From contig CACYDQ010000478.1 in the NCBI GenBank assembly GCA_902773215.1, forward strand, positions 1 to 8,532: 8,532 nucleotides of DNA. The letters run 5' to 3'. The notes under the pieces were generated by a model that saw only the letters and a program-made list of their open reading frames with translations, searched no databases and was not told where the DNA came from. This document shows positions 1 to 6,855 of this stretch, piece after piece. A program made the translations under genes and the position numbers. The DNA is from an uncultured Spirochaetaceae bacterium. Lineage in GTDB: Bacteria; Spirochaetota; Spirochaetia; Treponematales; Treponemataceae. How positions within the stretch are numbered: the stretch's first letter is position 1; each line of letters opens with the position of its first letter.

Positions 1-135
1 AGCGGGAAGGAATCCTTCATCAGCTCCGTCAGCATCGAGGAGCAGGGCGGGGCGGGCATACGCTACATTTTTTCCGATCAAGTTCACAGGGCCGGTCTGA
101 CTGACGATGAGAAGGCATATTTCTCCGCCGAATAG
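1..135 (+). CDS. C-terminal tail of a probable LolA-like outer-membrane lipoprotein carrier (5' partial)
   Basis: Reading frame 1 is open from the first base to a TAG at 133-135 and gives 44 residues ending in ...DDEKAYFSAE. The tail has alternating beta-strand character (ISSVSIEEQ, then GIRYIFSD) followed by a charged segment with a pattern like L..xE..xF. That would fit the last strands of the LolA/LolB-type half-barrel found just upstream of the MMPL exporter in aryl polyene clusters. LolA-like proteins are periplasmic and ferry acylated molecules toward the outer membrane; here the cargo would be the polyene lipid. The downstream exporter gene begins inside this gene (29-bp overlap). The fragment is too short to prove the family, so the name rests mostly on gene order. 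That a coding frame ends here is much surer than its identity. Confidence 0.5.
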   Translation, partial: SGKESFISSVSIEEQGGAGIRYIFSDQVHRAGLTDDEKAYFSAE

Positions 136-2530
136 CTTTTTCACCATATTGTGGGCATCGTTCCACGCTGCCATCATCCTGGCTTTCCTCATCACGCTCC
201 TGCATGGCGGGGGCATCCGCATGGACGCGGATTTGTTCGGCATGATACCGGACACGCTGCATGCGGCAGACACGCTGCATAATGCAGACACGCTGCATGC
301 GGCAGACACGCTGCGTAATGCTGACACGCTGCGTAATGCTGACAGGCGGCTCTCGCAGAACGGTTCCAGAAACATATTCATCCTTGTTTCCCATGCGGAA
401 TTCAACAAGGCGAAGGATATGGCGGGGCGGGTGTACGAGTCCCTGGCCGCTTACCCCCGGCAGTTCGAGTCCCTGACCCTCGCTGCGGATATGGGGGCGG
501 CCTCGGACATAGAGGACTTCATCTATGCCAACCGCTACCGGCTCCTGCCCGCGGCCGAGGCGGACAGAATCCTTGCCTCGGAGGAGGGGGCGGACTCCTT
601 TGCGGAGAATGCCCTCGTGACGGCTTTCTCGGGATTCTCGCTCGCGTCCATGGACCTGCTTGACGGCGACCCCTTCCTGCTGACGGATACGGAGCTTCGC
701 TCGTGCATGGCGGCAGTGCAGGATTCCGGGACTGCCCTCTCGCCTAAGGATGGGGTTCTCGCGACGGAGTATGAGGGAGCCTGGTACGTGATGATCCGGG
801 GCGTTCTGAGCGAGGAGGGGGCACGGCTTGCCAGCAAACGGAATGCGGTCAGCACGATATACGATGTCTGCCTGCCTCTGGAGGAGGACGGCTTCCGCTT
901 TGTATTCTCCGGCACTCCCTTTCACAGCTACGAGAGCTCCCTGTCTGCCTCCCGCGAGATAACGCTTATCTCTGCGGTCAGCCTCCTTCTGGTGCTCTGC
1001 CTGCTTATCTTTGTGTTCCGCTCGCCCCTGCCCATCGTGATGTCCCTGCTTTCCGTCGGGCTTTCGGTCGCCAGCGCGTTCGCCGCCACCCATGCCGTTT
1101 TCGGCAACATAAAGGCGCTCGCGCTCGTCTTTGGCACCTCCCTCATCGGCTGCTGCATAGACTACAGCCTGCACTTCTTCATGCACTGGAAGTACAATGC
1201 CGGCATCCGCTCGGGAGACGAGGCGAGGAGCCTCTTGCTCCGGGGCCTGAGCTTTTCATTCATCTCCACGCAGTTGTGCTACGTCCTGCTCTTCTTTATG
1301 CCCTTTCCCCTGCTCAGGCAGATTGCCTTGTTCTCGTTCACGGGCATCACGAGCTCCTTCCTGACGACTGTCGGCCTGTATCCCCTTTTCCGCCTGCCCA
1401 AGCAGCGGGCTGCGCTTTCCCGCATGCAGTTACCGCCTTTGGCACGGGGCAGGCTGCCGTGGGGCAAGTTCCTTCCGCTTGCCCTGATGGCGGCCTCCAT
1501 CTGCGTCCTCGCCGTGAGGCACGATAAGCTGAAGGTCAGGAACGAAATAGGCGGCCTGTATACGATGCAGGGGCGGCTCAAGGAGGACACTATCTTGTCA
1601 GCCAAGGTGCTCCGCTACAATCCCTCCAGCTACTTCATCGTCAGCGGGAACACGGCGGAGGAAGTCCTGCTCAGGGAAGAGGCCGTATGCAGGAGGCTTC
1701 AGGACAGGTACGTGGCGACCAGCCGCTTTATCCCGTCGCGGAGGACGCAGGAGAAGTCTTTTGCCGCCTGCGAGCAGTTGCTCCGCCGCCTTCCGGGGCA
1801 GCTCGATATGCTCTGGCAGGATGAAGGCGGGAAGGACGAGATTCTTTCTGAGTTTGTGCGGGAAAAGGGCCTGTACCTTGCGCCTGATACGCTTGAAGAC
1901 ACGGGGGCTGTCCCCGAGAGCCTTGCGTCCATTATACACATGCTCTGGCTCGGGGATGCCGGGAACGGGGCCTTCTGCTCCGTGGTGCTTCCGTCCAGTG
2001 TGAGCGACCCGGTGTCCTACCAGGCGCTCGCGGATGAGATGGAGGGCGTGTTCTTCCAGAACAAGGTCAGCAGCATAAACGGCTCTCTGGACTGGCTGAC
2101 CAAGATGGTCCTCCTGATGTTCGCCGTCGCCTATCTGCTTGTCATTGCTCTCATGAAGCTGAATTACAGCTGGAAGCAGACCCTCGGGATAGCTGTGGTT
2201 CCCCTCGTCAGCATCGCCGTGATACTAGCCGTGTTTGCCGCGTCCGGCTACGCGGTGGATTTCTTCTGCACGGCGGGGATGGTGCTCGTGTTCGGCCTGG
2301 GGCTGGACTATATCATCTACATGACCGAGCACGGACGGCGGAAAGATGACGGGCAGGGCATAGAGCCGGCGGCCGTCCTCCTCTCGTTCGTCACCACGGA
2401 GCTGTCATTCGGCGCGCTTGCCCTGAGCAGCTTTGTTCCCGTGCACATTATCGGCCTCTGCATCTTTTCGGGCTGCCTCACCGCATTTTTGTGTACCGGG
2501 ATGGGGCGGGAAAATTGCAAAGATTCGTGA
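107..2530 (+). CDS. MMPL/RND-superfamily exporter of the aryl polyene cluster
   Basis: This 807-residue inner-membrane protein has the 12-helix RND layout. Helix 1 is at about residues 11-32, a large periplasmic domain at 34-284, helices 2-7 at about 285-305, 309-331, 337-359, 380-402, 405-428 and 453-470, a second periplasmic domain at 471-665, and helices 8-12 at about 667-686, 693-714, 719-740, 755-775 and 778-797. Asp352 (GCCIDYSLH) and Asp734 (GLGLDYIIY) lie in helices 4 and 10, where MMPL proteins carry proton-relay acids. The segment ADLFGMIP after helix 1 matches the DLLALLP-like start of the first periplasmic domain in APE-cluster exporters. It is followed by an unusual hexapeptide repeat (residues 49-78). 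ATG 107 is chosen because an in-frame stop lies at 98-100 and later starts would cut into helix 1. It overlaps the upstream gene by 29 bp and has no clear Shine-Dalgarno, so coupled translation is likely. The probable role is export of the polyene lipid or a precursor; the family is clear, the substrate is inferred from neighbours. Confidence 0.85.
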   Translation: MRRHISPPNSFFTILWASFHAAIILAFLITLLHGGGIRMDADLFGMIPDTLHAADTLHNADTLHAADTLRNADTLRNADRRLSQNGSRNIFILVSHAEFNKAKDMAGRVYESLAAYPRQFESLTLAADMGAASDIEDFIYANRYRLLPAAEADRILASEEGADSFAENALVTAFSGFSLASMDLLDGDPFLLTDTELRSCMAAVQDSGTALSPKDGVLATEYEGAWYVMIRGVLSEEGARLASKRNAVSTIYDVCLPLEEDGFRFVFSGTPFHSYESSLSASREITLISAVSLLLVLCLLIFVFRSPLPIVMSLLSVGLSVASAFAATHAVFGNIKALALVFGTSLIGCCIDYSLHFFMHWKYNAGIRSGDEARSLLLRGLSFSFISTQLCYVLLFFMPFPLLRQIALFSFTGITSSFLTTVGLYPLFRLPKQRAALSRMQLPPLARGRLPWGKFLPLALMAASICVLAVRHDKLKVRNEIGGLYTMQGRLKEDTILSAKVLRYNPSSYFIVSGNTAEEVLLREEAVCRRLQDRYVATSRFIPSRRTQEKSFAACEQLLRRLPGQLDMLWQDEGGKDEILSEFVREKGLYLAPDTLEDTGAVPESLASIIHMLWLGDAGNGAFCSVVLPSSVSDPVSYQALADEMEGVFFQNKVSSINGSLDWLTKMVLLMFAVAYLLVIALMKLNYSWKQTLGIAVVPLVSIAVILAVFAASGYAVDFFCTAGMVLVFGLGLDYIIYMTEHGRRKDDGQGIEPAAVLLSFVTTELSFGALALSSFVPVHIIGLCIFSGCLTAFLCTGMGRENCKDS
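251..340 (+). repeat. Five tandem 18-bp units inside the exporter gene
   Basis: Five contiguous 18-bp units begin with GACACGCTGC at 251, 269, 287, 305 and 323. Units 1 and 3 are identical, units 4 and 5 are identical, and unit 2 mixes features of both. This suggests a 36-bp duplication followed by copying of the last unit. A degenerate sixth start (GACAGGCGGC) follows at 341. The array is in frame and encodes DTLHAA, DTLHNA, DTLHAA, DTLRNA, DTLRNA (residues 49-78). Unit 2 contains the inverted repeat TGCAT-A-ATGCA and units 1 and 3 contain CTGC...GCAG, so single strands could fold and help slippage. Any change in copy number would alter protein length by six residues without breaking the frame. 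Confidence 0.95.
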
Positions 2531-2543
2531 TTCTTGTTATAAT
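2515..2543 (+). promoter_or_regulatory. Sigma-70-type promoter for the lipoprotein and downstream pigment genes, probably leaderless
   Basis: A -35-like TTGCAA (2515-2520) is followed by a 17-bp spacer and a perfect -10 TATAAT (2538-2543). The lipoprotein ATG begins at 2550, seven bases after the -10, which is where transcription normally starts. No Shine-Dalgarno lies between them. The promoter overlaps the last codons and stop (2528-2530) of the exporter gene. It would let the lipoprotein and the four biosynthetic enzymes be transcribed separately from the exporter. The sequence match is direct; use as a promoter and the leaderless start are inferred. Confidence 0.7.
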
Positions 2544-2549
2544 CAGCCC

Positions 2550-3128
2550 ATGCGGAACATTCCTGCCGTCCTTGCCCTGTCGCTCCTCTTATGCTTGTTT
2601 GCTTCCTGTGCCACGGCCGGGCAGAACGTGACGGACGGGGCTTCTGTATTCGTCACTGACTTCAAGAGCGTCTCTGTTCTGCCAGCACAGTGCATGGACG
2701 GGAATCTTGACGAGCTCCAGCTGTTCACCGGCTCCTTTGGCGAGCAGACCTTCTCTTCCCTGGCGTATATACTGGCGGATCAGAAGGGAATTGACATAAC
2801 GCTGCTGAACGAGATGGGGATGGACATGGGCAAGCTGAGCTTTGACGGCAAGAATCTTTCCTTTTCATCGCCGTATTTCCCAAAGAATGTCAGGGCGGAT
2901 TACATAGTGCTGGATATCCAGAACGCGTATTACGATGTCAGTGCCCTAAAAAAACAGTATGATGCCTCCGGGCTTGCGTTCAGCTTTGAGCTTGCGGAAG
3001 GAAAGGAACTCCGCCGGGTTCTGGACGGGGACACTCTTGTAGAAGAGATTGTGAAGGACGGAAGAGCCGTCACCATCACGAACTTCCTGCGCGGCTACCG
3101 CTATGAGCTGAGGAAGGTGGAAGAATGA
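2550..3128 (+). CDS. DUF3261-like lipoprotein of the aryl polyene cluster
   Basis: This 192-residue protein opens with a signal sequence (MRNIPAV, then a leucine-rich core) ending at a lipobox-like FASC, with Cys20 as the likely lipidated residue. Phe at -3 departs from the strict enterobacterial lipobox but is tolerable in spirochaetes. The mature part looks like a beta-rich domain: GSFGEQTFSS near 57-66, a hydrophobic ADYIVLDIQNAYYD near 121-134, then RRVLDGDTLVEEI and a C-terminal FLRGYRYEL. This arrangement fits the DUF3261 lipoproteins that sit between the MMPL exporter and ApeO in APE clusters. The function of the family is not settled; a place in outer-membrane delivery or anchoring of the pigment is an inference. 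The frame is open further upstream (to 2433), but that would bury the signal peptide and run through the exporter gene. Its stop overlaps the next start as ATGA. Confidence 0.75.
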   Translation: MRNIPAVLALSLLLCLFASCATAGQNVTDGASVFVTDFKSVSVLPAQCMDGNLDELQLFTGSFGEQTFSSLAYILADQKGIDITLLNEMGMDMGKLSFDGKNLSFSSPYFPKNVRADYIVLDIQNAYYDVSALKKQYDASGLAFSFELAEGKELRRVLDGDTLVEEIVKDGRAVTITNFLRGYRYELRKVEE

Positions 3129-4330
3129 GCGGCTCTGTGATTCATTTTTCCCGCCCAGCCGTCGTCAGCGCGTGCGGGATTGGAACTGATGCCCTGTGGC
3201 GTTACGTTTCCTCCGCCGACAATTCGGCAATCACATCCATGCGGACGAAGTTCGGCGACAAGGAGTTTTGCGCGGCGACAGTCTCCTGTCCGCTAGCTGC
3301 GCCTTCATCCTCACGATACCCCGACACTCATCTGTTCAGGATTGTCGCCGCCTCACTGGAACAGCTCGGGGAGACTGTGAGCAGTGCCGTCACGAGATAC
3401 GGGGCAGACCGGGTCGGCGTGTGTGCGGGCGGGTGTGACAACGGGAGCGAGCTTTCCATAGCGGCGCACCGCCAGTATTTGGGAAACGGTGAGTTTCCTC
3501 CCGGGTATGTCCTGGAAATGCAGGGGGCAGGTTACGTCGCATCTTACATAAAGGATTTCTTCGGTCTCGGAGGGCCTGCGACGGCGATTGCGACGGCATG
3601 TTCCTCCAGCTCCACGGCGATTGTCAGGGCCGCCGAGATGATACGGGCCGGTATCTGCGATGCGGTGATAGCTGGTGGGGCTGACATCGTGTCCGATCTG
3701 GAACTGCTGGGCTTTGATTCCATGGAGTGCGTCTCCCCGGTGCCCTCCAATCCTTTCAGCGTGAACCGGTCGGGCATAAGCCTGGGTGAGGCGGCAGTGT
3801 TCTTTGTTCTCTCTAAAGAGTCCCTTGTTCCTGAAGGGCCGGAGGTCACCCTTGCGGGCTACGGGGAAAGTTCTGATGCCTTCCACATCACGTCTCCGGA
3901 CACGGAGGGGGCGGGGGCGGCGGTCGCCATGTGCCGTGCGCTTGAGTCTGCCGGATTCGGACCGGGGCAGCTGGACTTCATTGCTTTGCACGGTACGGGG
4001 ACGGAGAGCGGGGATGCGGCGGAGGCCCGCGCGGTGTCCGCTGTCTTTGGTCCGGATACCCCCTGTGCCTCCTGCAAGTCTGTCACGGGGCATACCCTGG
4101 GGGCGGCCGGGGCTCTGTCTGCCGCCGTCTGCTACGAGGCTCTTGTCAGGAATGCCCTTCCCGTACAGGCTTGGGACGGAAAGCGGGATCCGGAGCTGCC
4201 GCCCATCGGAATAACGGGGGCGGATACTGCCGGGACTGCCCGGGAAAAGCCTGTCAGATGCTGCATGAGTAATTCCTTCGGCTTCGGCGGGGTGAACGTA
4301 TCTCTGATTATGTGTAAGGATAAGCTATGA
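3125..4330 (+). CDS. Beta-ketoacyl-ACP synthase, ApeO-like (first ketosynthase)
   Basis: This 401-residue thiolase-fold ketosynthase catalyses decarboxylative condensation of malonyl-ACP with a growing acyl-ACP chain. The catalytic triad is complete: Cys159 in ATACSSSS, His289 in LHGTGT and His323 in GHTLGAAG, with Lys318 (CKSVTGH) and the C-terminal glycine loop NSFGFGG at 383-389. The first 100 residues are divergent and rather short compared with housekeeping FabF or FabB, as is usual for the APE-cluster ketosynthase next to the DUF3261 lipoprotein. In characterised APE systems ApeO pairs with the chain-length-factor-like ApeC, which is not in this window. The start is supported by AGGAAGG at 3111-3117, 7 bp before the ATG. 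It overlaps the lipoprotein stop by 4 bp and the dehydratase start by 4 bp. Ketosynthase identity is firm; the ApeO assignment comes from gene order and length. Confidence 0.9.
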   Translation: MSGSVIHFSRPAVVSACGIGTDALWRYVSSADNSAITSMRTKFGDKEFCAATVSCPLAAPSSSRYPDTHLFRIVAASLEQLGETVSSAVTRYGADRVGVCAGGCDNGSELSIAAHRQYLGNGEFPPGYVLEMQGAGYVASYIKDFFGLGGPATAIATACSSSSTAIVRAAEMIRAGICDAVIAGGADIVSDLELLGFDSMECVSPVPSNPFSVNRSGISLGEAAVFFVLSKESLVPEGPEVTLAGYGESSDAFHITSPDTEGAGAAVAMCRALESAGFGPGQLDFIALHGTGTESGDAAEARAVSAVFGPDTPCASCKSVTGHTLGAAGALSAAVCYEALVRNALPVQAWDGKRDPELPPIGITGADTAGTAREKPVRCCMSNSFGFGGVNVSLIMCKDKL

Positions 4331-4833
4331 ATATGATTCCACAGCAGATTCCGGCAGAGGAGCTTACTTCTCTGATACCTCATAGGGGCAAGATGATTCT
4401 TTTGAGCCGGATACGCTCGCATGATACGGTGCGGAACCAGATTATCTCGGAATATGATGTCACGGAGGATTGCATCCTCTATGATGAGAATCTTGGAGGA
4501 GTGCCTGTCTGGGCTGGGTTCGAGATGATGGCGCAGAGCATTTCCGCCCTGAGCACGATTCAGCAGCTTTCCTCTGGCGGTGCGGATACCCCTGCGCCCG
4601 GAGTCATACTCAGCGTGAGCGGCTTCGAGTCTACTGTCGCGAGCATCCCCGCAGGGAAGACTGTTGAGCTGAGAGTCTGTGAGGGCTACAGGGACGGCAA
4701 CGTGTGCCGTTATGACTGCGAGATGTATGAGAAAGGTGTGCTTGAGCCTGTGGCGACGACGGCGATTACCGTGATGGGAATAGAGGATATGAATTCCTTT
4801 TTTGAAGGAAGGGGTGTGGGGTATGGAAACTGA
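4327..4833 (+). CDS. apeP: Hot-dog-fold 3-hydroxyacyl-ACP dehydratase, ApeP-like
   Basis: This 168-residue protein probably removes water from 3-hydroxyacyl-ACP to create the conjugated double bonds of the polyene. The opening LIPHRGKMILLSRI (16-29) and the central helix motif GGVPVWAGFEMMAQ (57-70) are the marks of the ApeP branch of the FabA/FabZ hot-dog family. Glu66 in GFEMMAQ lines up with the catalytic acid of FabZ (IEAMAQ), but the FabZ-type histidine just before the FP segment is not evident; the stretch there reads LYDENLGGVP. APE clusters carry a second dehydratase, ApeI, not seen here. Length fits the family (about 150-170). AAGGA at 4316-4320 lies 6 bp before the ATG. It overlaps its upstream neighbour as ATGA and the reductase start by 11 bp. 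Confidence 0.85.
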   Translation: MNMIPQQIPAEELTSLIPHRGKMILLSRIRSHDTVRNQIISEYDVTEDCILYDENLGGVPVWAGFEMMAQSISALSTIQQLSSGGADTPAPGVILSVSGFESTVASIPAGKTVELRVCEGYRDGNVCRYDCEMYEKGVLEPVATTAITVMGIEDMNSFFEGRGVGYGN

Positions 4834-5563
4834 AAATACGGAACGGAAGAAAATTCTCGTGACCGGGGCAAGCGGTGGCATAGGAAGGGCCATTGCTGTT
4901 GCCGCCGCACGGGAAGGCTACTATATTATAGCCCACTACGGGCAGGGACTTGACCGTGCCAAGGAGACGCTGGAGCTTGTGCAGTCTGCCGGCGGGCAGG
5001 GTGAGCTGGTGCAGTTCGATGTGGGGGACCGGGAAGGCTGCAAGGCCGCTCTCAATGGCATAACGGAAAAGCACGGTGCCTTGTGGGGTGTGGTCAGCAA
5101 TGCCGGGGTCGCACGGGACTTCAGCTTTCCGGGGCTGAGCGGCGAGGACTGGGATTATGTCGTCCACACGAACCTGGACGGCTTCTTCAACGTAGTACAG
5201 CCTCTGACCATGCCGATGTGCCGCAAGAAGCGGGGGAGGATAATCGTCATCTCCTCCGTCAGCGGGATAACGGGCAACCGGGGGCAGACCAATTATTCCG
5301 CATCCAAGGCCGGGCTTATCGGTGCGGCGAAAGCCCTTGCGGTGGAGCTTGCCTCCCGGAGCATCACGGTCAATGCGATTGCCCCCGGCATCATTGAGAC
5401 GGATATGATAAAGGATGCGCCGCTTGATGAGATATTGCAGGCGGTTCCGATGAGGCGTGTCGGCAAGCCCGAGGAGGTCGCCGCCCTTGCCGTATTCCTC
5501 CTGTCGGAAGGGGCGGGGTATATTACCCGGCAGGTCATATCAGTGAATGGGGGGATTGTATGA
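4823..5563 (+). CDS. fabG: FabG-type 3-oxoacyl-ACP reductase (ApeQ-like ketoreductase)
   Basis: This 246-residue classical short-chain dehydrogenase reduces 3-oxoacyl-ACP to 3-hydroxyacyl-ACP, normally with NADPH, between the condensation and dehydration steps. It has the nucleotide-binding TGASGGIG at 14-21, NAG at 93-95, and the catalytic set Asn117, Ser145, Tyr158 and Lys162 (YSASK). The APGIIETDM segment (188-196) and the C-terminal VNGGIV are typical of FabG. ATG 4823 is chosen over the in-frame TTG 4802: the purine-rich GAAGGAAGGGG just upstream (4804-4813) serves as ribosome-binding sequence, and the ATG gives a normal FabG N-terminus. The gene overlaps the dehydratase by 11 bp and the second ketosynthase by 4 bp. 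Position between dehydratase and ketosynthase matches ApeQ. It is presumably dedicated to the pigment pathway rather than to housekeeping fatty acid synthesis. Confidence 0.92.
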   Translation: METENTERKKILVTGASGGIGRAIAVAAAREGYYIIAHYGQGLDRAKETLELVQSAGGQGELVQFDVGDREGCKAALNGITEKHGALWGVVSNAGVARDFSFPGLSGEDWDYVVHTNLDGFFNVVQPLTMPMCRKKRGRIIVISSVSGITGNRGQTNYSASKAGLIGAAKALAVELASRSITVNAIAPGIIETDMIKDAPLDEILQAVPMRRVGKPEEVAALAVFLLSEGAGYITRQVISVNGGIV

Positions 5564-6855
5564 GCACGGAAGTTTTCAGGCGACCTGACGGAAGACGGCG
5601 CGTCGTCGTGACCGGAGGCGGCATGCTGAGCGCACTGGGCGATGACTGGGACGAAGCATTCCGGAACCTTAAGGCGGGGAAGAACTTCATCAGATATATG
5701 AAGGCCTGGGACAAGTATGCCAAGGTGAACACACGGCTCGCCTGTCCGTATGAGAAGGAACTCCCCGTATACCCCCGCAAGAAAATCAGGGGAATGGGCC
5801 GGGTCGCCCGCCTTTCGCTCGAGGCGACCGAGCGCGCGCTTGTTATGGCGGGACTGAAAAAGGATGACGGGAGCGTGCTGGATGAGCTGCACAACGGAAG
5901 GACGGGGATAGCCTACGGCTCCTGCATGGGGAGCATGGATTCCATCGTGGAGCTCTATTCTATAGAATTGGACAACAACACCTCCCTTATCAACTCGCAG
6001 ACCTACATAAAGTGCATGCCCCAGACATGCCTCTGCAACCTGAGCGTTTTCTACGAGCTGCGGGGACGCATGATTACGACGAATTCCGCCTGCACGTCCG
6101 GTAGCCAGGCCATAGGCTATGCCTACGAAACCATTGCGTCCGGCATACAGGACATCATGCTTGCGGGCGGGGCGGAGGAACTTGTCGCCCCGGATGCCGC
6201 CGTGTTCGACGCGCTGGGCGCTGCGGCCTGCATAAACGACAGGCCGGACCTTGAGCCGAAGCCCTTTGACAAAAACCGCGACGGCCTGGTAGTTGGGGAG
6301 GGGGCTGGTACCCTGATACTGGAGGACATGGAGCATGCTGTCTCCCGGGGGGCGAAGATTTTTGCGGAGGTTGCGGGCTTCGGGACGAACGCGGACGGAA
6401 CTCACGTCACGAACCCAAATTCAAGCACCATGGCGTATTGCATGGAGCTCGCGCTGAAGGATGCGGGCATATCTCCTTCAGACATAGCCTATGTGAACGC
6501 CCACGGGACTTCCACGGTGGCGGGAGACATTGCCGAATCTGACGCCACCTACAAGGTTTTTGCGCGTCCGGTACCCATCAGCTCCACGAAGGGCTACATT
6601 GGTCACACGCTGGGAGCGTGCGGTAGCATAGAGGCATGGCTTTCCATAAACATGATGAACAGCTCCTGGTTTCATCCGAACCTGAACCTGACCGCTCCCG
6701 ATCCGCGCTGCGCTCCGCTCGGTTATATCATGGAGAACGGGCTGAGTGCTGATGCCAGATACATCATGTCCAACAATTTTGCGTTCGGGGGCATAAATAC
6801 ATCCCTGATTTTCAGACGTCTCAAGGATGAGGAGAAACAGATATGCTGTACATAA
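5560..6855 (+). CDS. Beta-ketoacyl-ACP synthase II (FabF-type), ApeR-like second ketosynthase
   Basis: This 431-residue ketosynthase has the full active site: Cys178 in TTNSACTSGS, His315 in NAHGTST and His349 in GHTLGACG, with Lys344 and the C-terminal loop NNFAFGG at 405-411. The segment PFDKNRDGLVVGEGAG (235-250) is characteristic of FabF. It is about 20 residues longer than most FabF because of an N-terminal lead (residues 1-12) before the first strand RRVVVTGGG. In APE systems ApeR is the extra ketosynthase at the end of the condense-dehydrate-reduce-condense block, the same place as here. Both ketosynthases in the window are catalytically complete, so neither is the inactive chain-length factor. 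The start overlaps the reductase stop as ATGA with a G-rich ribosome site (5549-5554). The end overlaps the phosphatase gene by 13 bp. ApeR-like is by context; FabF-type is by motif. Confidence 0.92.
   Translation: MSTEVFRRPDGRRRVVVTGGGMLSALGDDWDEAFRNLKAGKNFIRYMKAWDKYAKVNTRLACPYEKELPVYPRKKIRGMGRVARLSLEATERALVMAGLKKDDGSVLDELHNGRTGIAYGSCMGSMDSIVELYSIELDNNTSLINSQTYIKCMPQTCLCNLSVFYELRGRMITTNSACTSGSQAIGYAYETIASGIQDIMLAGGAEELVAPDAAVFDALGAAACINDRPDLEPKPFDKNRDGLVVGEGAGTLILEDMEHAVSRGAKIFAEVAGFGTNADGTHVTNPNSSTMAYCMELALKDAGISPSDIAYVNAHGTSTVAGDIAESDATYKVFARPVPISSTKGYIGHTLGACGSIEAWLSINMMNSSWFHPNLNLTAPDPRCAPLGYIMENGLSADARYIMSNNFAFGGINTSLIFRRLKDEEKQICCT

Noticed and set aside
251..340. The tandem units as a CRISPR array
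   Set aside because: The units are contiguous with no spacers, only 18 bp long, and in frame within a conserved gene.
29..1186. A 385-codon open frame on the minus strand opposite the exporter
   Set aside because: It has low-complexity, Arg/Gln/Glu-rich sequence with no recognisable domain. It is held open by high GC and by the 18-bp repeat, while the opposite frame encodes a clear membrane transporter.
2433..2549. Upstream extension of the lipoprotein frame
   Set aside because: It would add 39 residues read out of frame through the exporter's last helices and would hide the signal peptide and lipobox that begin at 2550.
3353..4093. A 246-codon open frame on the minus strand opposite the first ketosynthase
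   Set aside because: It shows no domain and an Arg-rich composition typical of shadow frames in GC-rich genes; the + strand frame has a complete ketosynthase active site.
4802..4822. TTG start for the FabG-type reductase
   Set aside because: The extra seven residues cover the purine-rich ribosome-binding stretch, and ATG 4823 gives the usual FabG N-terminus.
4899..4927. Promoter-like TTGCCG-17 bp-TATATT inside the reductase gene
   Set aside because: It lies in the codons of a conserved Rossmann fold, no start codon follows at a sensible distance, and the -35 is poor.
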